A stretch of DNA of 64,000 nt from Asterias amurensis (lineage: Eukaryota; Echinodermata; Asteroidea; Forcipulatida; Asteriidae), in assembly GCF_032118995.1 (NCBI RefSeq), contig NC_092662.1, positions 16,319,701 to 16,383,700 on the forward strand, in the 5' to 3' direction. Shown piece after piece: positions 1-11,500 of this stretch. Position 1 is the first letter of the stretch. Each line of letters starts with the position of its first letter. A program made the position numbers and the translations under genes. The notes below the pieces were generated by a model. That model searched no databases. It had not been told where the DNA came from and was given only the letters and a program-made list of their open reading frames with translations.

Positions 1-247
1 TGTTTACCCTTGCAGCTATCATGACATCAGTGAATGGTGATATTTGTTGAGGTTGTTGAAGTGAACAGATTAAACTGTGGACTTTGATCTATCAGAAGTG
101 AAGGCCAGTCCTAGATACTGTTATCAACAAGGTTTAAATGTTTATTTTCTTTATGCAAGGCCAATGTACACTCGGCAAAATATACACATAAAATCAGCCA
201 GAGAATATTTATATTTTAGAAACTTTCTTTGTAGGGTGTGGCCAGCT

Positions 248-497
248 GGGCCCAATTTCATGGCTCTGCTTACCGCAGAATTCTGCGCTTCCAAACATGT
301 TTCCCCGCTTACGTGCAAGCGCTAAATTTCTGCGCTAGCCTTGTAAGCGTAGAATGCCTAGTAACGTGGAGTACGCACGCGCGGAAGCCAAAGTTCACAG
401 CTAACCCGTGAAATATGCTTGCCGTAAGCACATAATTCCCTGCTTCCGTAAGCGCCGATTCCTTGCTTACGGTAAGCAGAGCCATGAAATTGGACCC
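248..497. repeat. foldback element, family E (termini 'gggcccaatttcat')
   Basis: The left end reads toward 'ggctctgcttacc' and the right end is its reverse complement ('ggtaagcagagccatgaaat'). Related copies in the window are at 41770-42013, 42020-42302 and 60808-61052. It lies in an SLC5A intron. Confidence 0.7.
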
Positions 498-807
498 TGG
501 GCTGATCATGATGCACCAGTTCATCATTTATTGGTTCACTTTTCCTGCACTGGAGAATGACCCACAATAAACCATCATAGGGCAGCCATCTTGTTCACCC
601 GTTCAAATCAATGTCACCAAACAAGAACGTCAGGTCTCGTTTTTGGCATGTTTTGAAGACACAAATTAGATGTTTGAAAGTGTAAGTAAAAACATTTTCA
701 TGAAAAACGAAAATCAACACACAAATAATGAACTCTACATCAAAATATATACAATGCAGTTTAATTGCAAAAATGTACCAACTACATACTGATGCAGCAA
801 AAAGATT

Positions 808-1055
808 TTAAAACATTGTAAAAAAGTAGACACTGTCACCTTTTAGGGGGAACACAACATCAGTAAACAATAGAGTCTTTAATTTAGCATTGAAAAAAAA
901 CATGAAATTAAAGCCCCCCCCTTCCTTTAAAAACAGAGGTAGTGCATTCCACATCTTTGAAGCAGCCAAATCAAAAGTGTGATCCCCAAAAGAGTACAAC
1001 GCCCTAACCTTAAGAAAACTAAAAAATGTTGTCTCCTCCAAACTCCAAACTCTAG
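808..1055 (-). mobile_element. non-LTR retrotransposon remnant (end of reverse-transcriptase ORF)
   Basis: On the minus strand a short reading frame contains the pattern AASKMWNALPLFLKE followed by AKLKTLLF. This resembles the C-terminus of CR1/Jockey-type ORF2 proteins (A-x-x-x-WNALP...LK-x-x-LF). It is isolated in an SLC5A intron and truncated. Family assignment rests on motif resemblance only. Confidence 0.5.
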
Positions 1056-4000
1056 GTTTCATCGAGGTAGGGGGTTACTCTGAACTGAAGGAGAAGTTCC
1101 TATCTCCATTGGCCTATGCCAATATCTCCAAGCTGGACCCTAGTAACGACTGTGGGAAGGCTCCAAATGATTCATTCAGTTTACTGAGGGAGCCTTCAGA
1201 CGATGAGCTACCTTGGCCGGGATTCATATTCGGACAATCTATTGCTTCACTATGGTACTGGGCCACTGATCAGGTATGATGACAAATAGTGGGTTAATTT
1301 TGGAGGAGTGGTTATTGTAGGGTGTAGGTGTTGGAAGGCTCCCAACGATTCCCTCAGTTTGCTGAGGGAGCCCTCTGATGATGAGCTACCTTGGCCAGGG
1401 TTCATATTCGGACAATCTATTGCTTCACTGTGGTACTGGGCAACTGATCAGGTATGATGACAAATAGTGGGTTAATTTTACATTCAAGTGAACGGTTAAA
1501 GTTATAAGTATCAATATCAATAGTCTTTCCATCAATGCCTTATTTTATTGGATATACATTTGCTTTAATACTTAAAAATAATTTAAATCTACTATCTTCT
1601 TTAGGTAATTGTACAGAGAGCCCTGGCGGCCAAGAACCTGTCACACGGTCAGGGCGGTACCCTGATGGCTGGTGTCCTGAAGATATCGCCAATGTTCCTC
1701 ATCGTCATGCCTGGCATGATCAGTCGTGTTCTTTATCCAGGTAAGTTCAAACAAACTCCGATAAAAAATTGGCAAACTAAATATTCAGCATATTTTTCAC
1801 CATATTTTTCATATTGTTTTGTAGTGAACCAGTGCCCAATTTCTAAGCAGAAAATATTGCTTAACAGTTGTCTACTAAACATAAATAAGCAGGACACCAG
1901 TCACAACTTGTACATGTGACCTGGTTGTTTGGTTGGTAACCTTATTCTGGTAAGCCTAATTTTGTTGAGCTTAGCTACTTTTGGGGTATAAGCAGTTCTA
2001 TGACATTTGGCCCAGGTCAGGTCAATTTAACGATATATTAGACCAGCCTAATTCTCCTTCCAGCCCTTATTTGGCTACATTGATTTGAATGGAAGAAAAA
2101 CCAAGATGGCCCTCCATGAAAGAAGTTTTGTTGCTTTTCTTCCTCTCATCCATTTTGGTATGTAGATGTTGTAGCGTGTGTTGATCCCGACGTTTGCCTG
2201 GCTGCATGCAACAATGCAGCAGGATGCTCCAATTTGGCGTATCCCTTATTGGTCATGAAGATCCTGCCAATAGGTGAGTCTTGAATTTGTTTCTATCTTT
2301 AAATAAAGGTATACTTTATGGTAATAGCTCTTAAAATAAAAGGCAACAAATTCTTACTTGGTTAGAAGTACAGCTGCAGGCTTTGATAGTATTACGTATT
2401 TTGAGAATTATTTCACTTCTTATTTCTTCTCTTTATGCCCAACTCTGCAAGCAATAATTGTTCAATGTGTCTGCACACTCTTAATTTTGTCAACGTCTTC
2501 TTTTTTATGTTGTATTTTATTCATAAATTGTTCATGCTAAAAATATTCATGCAATCCCGGCCCTGTTTCGCTGGGCACCCGCCCCCGGTCAATGTTGGCT
2601 CTCCCCGCGCGGTCTCCGCCAATGCACGGTCTGCGCTCCAGCTAGGGTTCACAATATTGAGTGGGGAACCAGGGGAGGTTGTGTTTAGTTACACACGGCC
2701 TAAGCGCTTTGGCCAAGATTGTAGGGTTATTTCTTAACAAGTCAACTCTGCTTCCTTCAGGTGTGAAGGGACTAATGCTAGCCGTGATGCTCTCAGCTCT
2801 GATGAGTTCACTGACCTCCATCTTTAATAGCGGAAGTACCATCTTCACAATGGATGTCTGGAGGAATCTCAGAAAGTTCCCAAACGATGCTGAAATGAAG
2901 AGTCTAGATTTTAAGACACGGCGGAAGAAAGAGCTTGAACTTATGATTGTTGGAAGGTACTCAAAAGACATCCTTCAGAAGTTTACTCTGTAGAGATAGT
3001 TCCAGGTGCACGCCATCTTGAGGGCACCTTGGTTTTGACTTTGTGCTGTGTCAAGCATTCAAACTTTTCTATGCAGCAAAGTGGTTCACCAACTAATCTT
3101 GGAATGATTTTGATGAAACTCCTGTGTGCCACATCCGGTATTTTTGCAAAAACATAGTTCTGCTATCCAAAAATGGTTGATTCTCCGGTAAAGATGGCTC
3201 ACTTGACACATCCAAACATGTTGCTGCTGAGGGGTCACGTTGGCGTAGCGGATTTATTCTCGCCTTCCTTCAATAGGACTCCGGTTAGAATCACGCCGGG
3301 GGAACTAGAGTAGACTGAGAGTCCTTGGTTTTACAAAAAAAAATGATGAAATGAAATATAAGAGTGGAGGATAGTGCAAGTGGGCCCAGAGAGTAAAGGT
3401 TTTTAGAGAACAACTGTATGTCAAAATGATTTGCTAAAGTCCCCCCTTGCAAATAGAAATTCTTTTGATTTTGGCGTCTTTGTACTTTTTAGAGTGTTCG
3501 TCTTGTTGCTGGTGTGTGTCAGTGTTCTTTGGGTTCCGGTCGTTCAGCAGTCCCAGGGAGGGCAACTCTTCCAGTATATTCAAGAGATCTCAGCCTATCT
3601 ATCCCCTCCGATTGCGTCTGTCTTTGTGTTGGGGATTGCTTGGGAACGCATAAATGAACAGGTTAGTGCATTTTGGAGTTCGGAAGGACAGCGAGATTTG
3701 ATATGGCAGTTAAGGGGTATTTATAAGTACAGTTACACGCTTAGTCAAGCGTTAACAAATTACTATCATCGACTGTGGGATCTTAATTTTGAAACAAATT
3801 TTTAACAATTGAATTTAACACTAAGCTTGCTACGAGACAGTATTTAAAGCCATTGGACACTTTTGGTACAGAAAACAAAATAAAAGTTCACAGATTTACA
3901 AATAACTTACAGGGTTTACAGAAGGTAATGGTGAAAGACTTTCTTGAAATATTTTTTTCATGAAATGCTTTACTTTTTGAGAAAACATTAAAACAATATA

Positions 4001-5690
4001 GATTCTCGCTATCGAGAATTACGTATTTATTTTAAACACATGTAATGACACGGCGAAACGTGCGAAAACATAAGTGGGTTTTCCCATTATTTTCTCGCGA
4101 CTCCGATGACCGATTGAGCCGAAATTTTCACAGGTTTGTTATTTTATATATTAGTTGTGATACATGAAGTGTGGGCCTTGGACAAATATTGTTTACCGAA
4201 AGTGTCCAATGGCTTTAAGGGGAGACCTTAAGAGTTTGAAAACCAAGAGCTAAGCCAATAACACCAGCTTTTAGGAAGGTATATAATCTGATTTCTCCTT
4301 TCCACTACCAGGGTGCTTTTTCTGGCTTAATGTGCGGTCTCGCCGTTGGCATAACGCGTATGATCCTGGATTTCATCTACGAGAAACCACCATGTGGCAT
4401 GATGGATGAGCGCCCCCTTGTGGTCCAGAAACTCCAGTTTCACTACATGTACTTCGCTCTGCTCTTATTCGGCATCACATGCATCGTCGCGATTTGCATC
4501 AGCTATGCTACGCGGAAAGTACCGAAAGAGTATGTAAGTGGCTGGTTTCATTTGTTCTATTTGTTTATTTTGAGATCCCTATTTCATCTAGTTCAGAAGT
4601 GACACAAGATCGACTAGAAGCGAACACCATAAACTGCTTCTCTCCATCAAGGAGTATTGTTCGTATGGACTGTATAATGAGCAAAGAAACAGCATTTCTT
4701 TCCACTTTAAGAGCAATTCGTTTGAGTGTTTCACACTCCAAAGTTTCCATGTCTTTGATGAACTAATACCTCTCTGTCTTCATAGCTCTATCGCCTGACC
4801 TATAACACCCGCTTCAACACCAAAGAACGCCTGGACATCAACAACTTGCACAAGCGCAGAAAAACACCCCTCGACAGGAATGGTACAGACAACCTCAGCA
4901 TGGAGGTGATAGAGGTTAAGAAAGGCAGTGAGGGCTCTTCAATTGACGATGAAGGGTATGATGCGAATCCACAGAATGGGAAGGACGTTGAGAAATACCT
5001 AGAGGCAGGGAATGATGATATGACAGCTCCTGGGGATGTTAGAATCAGCAGATCAAGTGAGTGGTGAAATCTAAGCTTTATTCAAGCTTTTAAACAAATT
5101 GATTTATTCCGTGTACGTTTCATATCATTAGGCGCTCTCCCTTTTTAAGTACAAGTAGCAAATGCCAAACCACACTAAAGTCAGCGTTTGGATGAACTAC
5201 TCTCAATCAATGGCTGACTAGGCCTTAAGCTATTAGAAAGGTGGGGCTGAAAGTTTGCATAAAATGAGTGAAAAAAACACACACAAAACAGTTTATCTGA
5301 GAACAAAATTAATGGTTAATTGTTTTTGCTAACACAATCAAATTAAAATGTGAATGGCCTTTAACCAATACATACACAAATTAATTACCGGAAAGTTAAA
5401 ACAAAATATTAAAAAAAATCCAAACTACCCCCAACTTTTATTCCTTCGATTCTGCAGGTTCCGACACCGAAGCGTCTACCAGTCACTCCCTCTGCTGGAA
5501 GTTCTACAACTGGTTCTGCGGCTTCTCAACCAACAGTCCTGAGGAAAAGATGACTGAGGCCAGACGGAGGCTCGAGGAGCGTAAGCTGATGTCCAAGCTC
5601 CACCAGACCAAACGAGACAAGGTCATCTTGAATACCTTCTTGGTTGTCATACTCTCTGTTGCCGTCTTTCTTTACAGTTTCTGGGCGTAA
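1056..5690 (+). CDS. SLC5A-family sodium/glucose (SGLT4/5-like) cotransporter, C-terminal 516 codons
   Basis: Na+-coupled sugar or solute symporter of the plasma membrane; only the 3' part is in the window. Eight exons join in frame: 1056-1273, 1605-1740, 2166-2273, 2761-2956, 3493-3661, 4312-4533, 4786-5056, 5458-5690 (TAA at 5688-5690). Family signatures seen in order are [26 protein letters not shown], the VMPGMISR loop, the Cys-rich extracellular loop [31 protein letters not shown] (SSF signature region), [15 protein letters not shown], and a final membrane helix ending YSFWA. The wording around [14 protein letters not shown] and the [10 protein letters not shown] loop is closer to SGLT4/5 (SLC5A9/SLC5A10) than to SGLT1, so I leave the paralogue open. 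The loop before ELMIVGR is about 15 residues longer than in human SGLT1. All exon borders have AG/GT. Two exons have partial tandem copies (separate entries). The gene converges on TBC1D15. Confidence 0.93.
1333..1451 (+). pseudogene. partial tandem copy of an SLC5A exon (3' half plus donor)
   Basis: This repeats the last 119 bp of the 1056-1273 exon at an offset of 178 bp, followed by the same splice donor and about 28 bp of identical intron start. The copy is open in the parental frame ([21 protein letters not shown] and onward to ATDQ). About a dozen substitutions separate the copies, nearly all at third codon positions. It lacks the first half of the exon and the parental splice acceptor, so it is probably not spliced as a full exon. 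Use as a cryptic or alternative exon cannot be excluded. Confidence 0.8.
3844..4218. repeat. MITE-like element, family C ('aaagccattgga' ends)
   Basis: Imperfect terminal inverted repeats ('ttaaagccattggacac' and 'gtgtccaatggctttaa') flank a 375-bp AT-rich body. Other copies are at 49130-49489 and, reversed, at 59755-60087. It lies in the SLC5A intron between 3661 and 4312. Confidence 0.75.
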
Positions 5691-5740
5691 GAAGCATCTG
5701 GGCGTGAGGAACTTCTGGGTGTAACAAGCTTCTGGGCCTA
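5681..5740 (+). repeat. short degenerate tandem repeat over the SLC5A stop codon
   Basis: Four imperfect copies of a 17-18 bp unit containing 'ttctgggcgtaag' start at the stop codon region and run into the 3' UTR. They lie between the true last exon end and its partial copy. Confidence 0.6.
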
Positions 5741-5747
5741 AGGGCAT

Positions 5748-5823
5748 TGACAAGGTCATCTTGAATACCTTCTTGGTCGTCATACTCTCTGTTGCCGCCT
5801 TTCTTTACAGTTTCTAGGCGTAA
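5748..5823 (+). pseudogene. partial tandem copy of the SLC5A last coding exon
   Basis: The final 73-75 bp of the last exon (ending at the TAA at 5688-5690) are repeated 133 bp downstream with about three mismatches. In the copy the Trp codon near the end is TAG, so it would terminate early. It lies in the 3' UTR and is not expected to be translated. Confidence 0.8.
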
Positions 5824-6157
5824 GGTCAAACCCCACAAGCTCTTACAGTTGTATTGAACCCATTAAGGGCCTTGGGTGGACTCTTGTGGCCTTTAGAGTT
5901 AATTTGACTTTAATGTGATGTTGTCATTTTGTCATTTCAACCAACTGCCATAGCCACAAAACTGCACTGTCATTTTGACCACCAGTATTACATTTTAAAG
6001 TTTGAAGCGCACAGTTCGAATACCTTCAGTTTCTCATTGTTTTTATAATCACAAGAGGTTGATTGACAAAGAAAAGAAGAAAAACAAAGACAAAATGTAC
6101 ATTTTTTTTATAGTTTTGATTTTTACTTTGCAATCTTTGCTTCGCAATTTACTTTTA

Positions 6158-6163
6158 ATTAAA
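6158..6163 (+). promoter_or_regulatory. candidate poly(A) signal (ATTAAA) for SLC5A
   Basis: First canonical-variant hexamer downstream of the SLC5A stop, about 470 nt away, inside an A-rich run. No AATAAA was seen closer. Confidence 0.25.
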
Positions 6164-6245
6164 AAAAAGAAAGCAACTAAATCTTTATAAACTCATTTAG
6201 ATTTCATTTAAGTTTCTGATTATTACATGTCTGTTTATTTTTAGT

Positions 6246-6636
6246 TTAAAGGAACACGTTGCCTTGGATCGGACAAGTTGGTCTACGAAAAGCGTTTGAA
6301 ACCGTTTGTTATGAAATGTACATGGTTAGAAAGATGTTTTAAAAGTAGAATACAATGATCCACACAAGTATCACTCAAAATTGCACCGGTTTCATTTTAC
6401 TTCGCGAACTAACAGGGTCGGCCATTTATGGGAGTAAAATTTTTGACTCCCATAAATGGCCGACCGTGTTTTTCGACGAGGTAAAACGAAAACCACGCAA
6501 TTTCGAGGCATATTTGTGTAGATCATTGTATTCTACTTTTACAACATCTTTCTAACCATACCGATTTTATAACAAACGGTAACAGAACGCTTTTCAAAGA
6601 CCAACTCGTCCGATCCAAGGCAACGTGTTCCTTTAA
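6246..6636. repeat. foldback MITE, family A ('aaaggaacacgttgcctt' ends)
   Basis: The two ends are reverse complements for well over 100 bp and meet at a central palindrome around 'catttatgggag'. Both ends carry TTTAA next to the terminus. Other copies are at 15182-15490 and 22755-23156. Confidence 0.85.
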
Positions 6637-6639
6637 TGT

Positions 6640-6980
6640 AAGGATATACCTTGGGTAATTACTCAATTATTGAGCATAAAAACTTACTTGGTAAAGAGCA
6701 CTGGAGAGCTGTTGATATTATAAAACACCCTTCGAAGAAATGTAGCTTTAAAGAAAGAGGTAAATTTTCACCCACAAAATTTGAATCTGGGAAAATCTTC
6801 AGGCCTTTTTCACACATCTATCAGCACACAATTCTAATCAACAAGGATAGTTAGTTGATGTATCATTATTTTCTTGCATCATTTTCGATGACCAGTTGAG
6901 CCAAAGTTTTAACAGGTTTGTTTTATTAACGCATGTCGGGATACACTAAGTAAGGATACCTATATTTGATCCCTATATTT
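6640..6980. repeat. diverged family B element
   Basis: Scattered matches to the family B consensus (ggtaattactca, gcataaaaacttacttggtaa, gatgaccagttgagcc, acaggtttgtt) occur in the right order. The element is degraded and the ends are approximate. Confidence 0.5.
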
Positions 6981-7130
6981 TAGCATTCAACAATGGTACA
7001 CGTGACATGGTATTTCGGCAACTTATCTAATTTTGGTTTGCATAATATTAATGTGCTGAGCTACTTTCTTTATTTAAGCTAGTCCTAAGCAAGGACGAGT
7101 AGCTCAAGATACATGTAGGACTAGTCTTAA

Positions 7131-7512
7131 CTAAGCTTGGGCGATATCGATTTATTTTATTCACGATATATCGCCGACAATATATCGCGATTAATTAAAT
7201 TTGACATCACCAGTCTTCAAACTCCAAGTGAAAGTTGTAGAAGAGACAGTCATGGCATAAGAGAGGTGTTCTAATGACCTATTCTTCTGGTTTTACTCCA
7301 AACCTATGGGGTGCAAGATGTCTCAGCTAGCAAATACATCACGATATTTAATCGATATCGCGATATATCGCGATTATCGCGATTATCGCGATATGTCGCG
7401 ATATATCGCGATATATCGATATTTCGATTAAAACCAAATCCATCCGATATCGAAATCGTTTCCAAATAAATATTGCGATATTCGATAATATCGTGATATC
7501 GCCCAAGCTTAA
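7131..7512. repeat. foldback element built of GATATATCGCG-like palindromes
   Basis: Terminal inverted repeat 'aagcttgggcgatatcg' at 7133-7149 is mirrored at 7494-7510. The right half contains dense overlapping gatatatcgcgat/gattatcgcg motifs. No coding sequence. Lies between the 3' ends of SLC5A and TBC1D15. Confidence 0.75.
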
Positions 7513-7743
7513 TCTTAACTCTTTTTGAAATCATGCCAGGGTCACACATCACTGTATATTACAAGGTTATAAATACAACTTATCAATGGTCTTATTTCAG
7601 CATTTACACTAAACATTACAGTATTGATGCCACTTTGTACATTATATTAATCTCATTTGACTTAATTGCTTGAAACCAATTGTTCTACCTCTTAAAATCC
7701 ACTGTCAAGAATTAAATTTTGTACACAAGATTTGTATAGGAGA

Positions 7744-7749
7744 TTTATT
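7744..7749 (-). promoter_or_regulatory. TBC1D15: candidate poly(A) signal (AATAAA) for TBC1D15
   Basis: AATAAA on the minus strand about 820 nt past the TBC1D15 stop. No nearer canonical hexamer was found. The distance makes this tentative. Confidence 0.2.
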
Positions 7750-7851
7750 GTTAGTTCTTTCCAGTGATAGAATATGGAAGACTTAGGGGGCCTCTAGGTG
7801 GCAGCAGACTAACCAGGTATATCGTCTTTTCTTGGGAAACCTATAAGCTCT

Positions 7852-8019
7852 GCCGTCGATTGAACAAAACTCTTCCTAACTTAAGACTAATCTTAGGACT
7901 TAGGACGAGTCCGAACCCTGCACTGTAGCATGCAGACCTTAAGATTAATCCTAAGTTAGGAAGAGTTACTCGTCCTAACTCAAGATAAGACGAGTCCTAA
8001 ATCTTTGTGAAATCCACGG
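7852..8019. repeat. foldback element, family D (self-complementary 'cctaacttagga')
   Basis: Ends 'gccgtcgatt' and 'aatccacggc', with an interior of alternating cttaggac/gtcctaag palindromes. Further copies: 9651-9818, 32778-32995, 36351-36519, 45990-46115 and 48731-48878. Confidence 0.7.
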
Positions 8020-8569
8020 CAGATTACATAAACAGTGGAATGTTATCTGCTATGCCTGATGCCATCAAGCCTTTCAAAGTTTCACATAATTAAAACTATC
8101 GTATAATTATCAAATTGGCACAGACTATGTGGATGTGACATTCAAATGGGGGGAGGGGCCTTCACAAAAAAGTACAGCTGGTTCTTGTGAATGATTTAGC
8201 TTAGTGCGGTACATACTTGGCTGCACAAGCTGTATACTCCCACGGGAGCTGAGATGGTTTGAGGAATGAAGCATATGGCCAAGGGGTAATAGTGTTCACA
8301 GCGCGATGGTCATTCTTTGGGACTGCGCAATATACAGGCATGATATTTAGTCATTGGGGAAAAACTTGGAATTTTTTATCAAGTATAAGGGTTGACCTAT
8401 ATGTACACATGGTGTAGGCTTTAAAAGCCTTTTTTTCAGGATATCTAATCACCATTTTTGTTCACATTTTTTCAAAAGCCAAAAAATTGGAAATCAGACT
8501 ACTGTAGGGAGAATATCATGTCTGTATATAATTAAAAACAAAAAGCATCATATCACACCTTGGGTTTCT

Positions 8570-11500
8570 TCATTCTGATGGGTCGGCCAGTACCTCAATG
8601 CTGCTCTCCGATGCGTGGGAACCATCCTCCGTCATTCCGTTCTCCTCTAGAGTCAATCCGATAACATCCCTGAGAGCCTGAGGGAGGTCTGGATAGTCCA
8701 GGAGCTGTAGGTAGATTCCCTCGGCCCTTCTGAGTATCACCTCGATGTCAATGTGGAATGACAGCTCATTCACATGCTGGGGGTGGACAAAAAGACATGA
8801 ATTGAGATCAGAGACGGTTATCAGTAAATATTTCCAGTAACGAAACCAAATGACCCCGTAAAAGTGAAAAGCACTCTGGACTGTAGGCCTTAAGATACCA
8901 AGGCTCAATTTCATAAAGCCTGTAAGCACAAAAACTTGCTCAGCACAAACAGGTTACCAGCCAGAACACCATACAGTTACCATTGCTGCGACTGGTACCC
9001 AGGTAACTTTTTTTGCTAAGTCAACAAATTTGCAAAGCAGAATTTTCTGCCTAATGAAATGGGAGACTTTGGAACGCTAGGTGTCAGCAGACTTACCAGG
9101 TAAATTCCCATTGTGTACGTAGCTCTGAGCATGCGCAAACTACCGAGAACAATGGATTTACCTGGTAAGTCTGCTGCCACCAAGAGTCCCAAAAGTCTCC
9201 CATTGGGTCCTGTGTTGAGAAAGACCCAGTTAATGTCAGTTTTAGAAGTGGAAGAAAATTCCCACAGGGACTGAAAACAACGATCTATATACAAGGAACT
9301 TTCTGCAATACATTATACAATATTTCCATGACTCAATCAAATGCTTACCTTTAAGATGTCATTGAAGTCGTAGTTCTCCCTCTCAAGAAGGTCTCGCTCT
9401 CCATCCAATATGGCCAGACACATCAAGAAATGGAAATTCTTACACGGGAGGCCAGTCCACATAACCTGTACAAAAAAGCACAATAGTTGTTAGCATAATT
9501 ATATATTTCTGGTAATGAAATCAAGGATGCCTCATAGGTGAACTTAATCAGTGTAGACCGCAAGCCTGAGGAAACCTGTAGACAAGGGTGCTTACTATGT
9601 GAACCAGAAACACCTGGGTTAACCCCTACTCTTCCCTGATAAGTGTTCTGCGGCCGATTTTGAAACGCCAGGATTAATCCTATCTCGAGTTAGGACGAGT
9701 AACCCGTCCTAACTTAGGATGGGTCCATGCATCCTACGTCTTCAGATAGGGAACTTAACTCGTCTTAAGTCCTTAGATTAATCCTAAGTTAGGATGAGTT
9801 TGGTGAAACCGACGGCTGGGTTCTTTTACGTGCTCTACCAAACCTAGTACAAGGACGTTGTTACACGGCTTAATGTCCCATGCTACTGAAGCAAACAAAT
9901 TTAGCGTTCTAGCATGAAAGTTCTACAGGATCTGGGTTGGTAACCTACTTTGGCTTAGCAGACCACTCTGTGCTCAGCAGAATTATTCTTTGGCAGGTCT
10001 AGAAGATAAAAAAAGGGTCCTTACCTCCCAGACTCTGCAGATATTATCCATAGTAAACTCTCTCTTGAACCAGATGAGAAGCCATCGGAAACAGAAGTAA
10101 AGATTACTGCATTCTTTGGATTCTAAGCAAACAAAACAGAAACACAATTGTTTAAAACCGCTTGCAACAGATACCAGCACTTTAAAATGTTCTTTATTAT
10201 CATTATTATACTCCGAAAGGTGTCAAACCACAAGTTTCTAGATAACAATTTGATCAGTGCCACAAAGTGTTTGTCATTCAGTAACAGTTACAAAAGAGAA
10301 GAAAACAAATTCCAACATTGGGTGAACACCAAGTGTTCCAAGTTTTTCTTATTTGATAATTTGCTAATCACTTTTTTGTGGTGTACTTACGAAGATAGCT
10401 GTAGAGTTTAGGGTCCACAATCTGCATCATGCTGTTGAGTTGCATCAGCTGGTTCCTCATGCCTTCCTGCTCCATGTCAAAGTTCATGACCTGTAGGTCA
10501 GCAAACAATCATACAAATTAATCTGAGAAGTTCTCTCCAAACCTAATGGTTATTTCTATGACAGTAGCTATTTTCAGAAAGCACATGTACACAGCATCTT
10601 TAAAGGTCAAAGTTTCCTGCATTTGTTTTCTGATTCTGAATTTTATAGTCGGCAAAGTATCCTAAGGAAAACAACACACCAACTTTTTGTAAAGAAGACA
10701 ATGAAGACATTTAGACGTGGGAGGAAAATTCAAATAGGGGAAACCCACGCAGTCAGGTAGGGACTGAAAAACCAAATCCACATGCAAGGCTCCTGTCCAG
10801 GAATCAAACCAGGGTCCATAGAGGTGAAAGGCAGGGACAGAAACTGCTGAGCCAACCTCAGAAATCTGGAAACAAAAATCGCCCTCTATCGTTTGTCGAA
10901 AAAGAATCAACTTACCAGACCCAGTTCATCGAGAAATCCTGCAAAGCACCAGAAGGCGTCAACCTCCTTCTCCATGATCATCAGTATAGGTGACAACAGA
11001 TCGCTCATCCCCTGGACATAACCTGAACATGGAGAAGAAGCAGTCAGAATGTTAAATGGCATCATTATCCAGCTTTCTTCAGAAGACGAACAGTGCATAC
11101 TGATCAAAGTGCGAGTTGAAACCAACGGTTCTTTTCAGAACCACCCCAACTCATTTAGAGATAGTCATTACATGGTGTTACTCTGCTCTTTACCAAGTAA
11201 GTTTTTATGGTTATCAATATTGTAAAATATTTAAAAAAAGGTATACCCTCCCTTAAAAGATTGGATATCTTACCGAGGTCAAAGTTATATTGACAGTATG
11301 TCATGAGAACATCATTGAGTATTTCAAGGTGTGGATTATGCTCCCCTTCATAGTATGGGTGCGTCCTGTCCGTTCGTATTACATCCTTGTCTGAAATCAA
11401 AGAATTGGGAAAAACAAAAACTATTTTAGGTATTTCATATTGTAATATAGTTGCAAAGTTCAATATTTGAGAAAATATAATTAGCTGTTGCAAACTGTTG

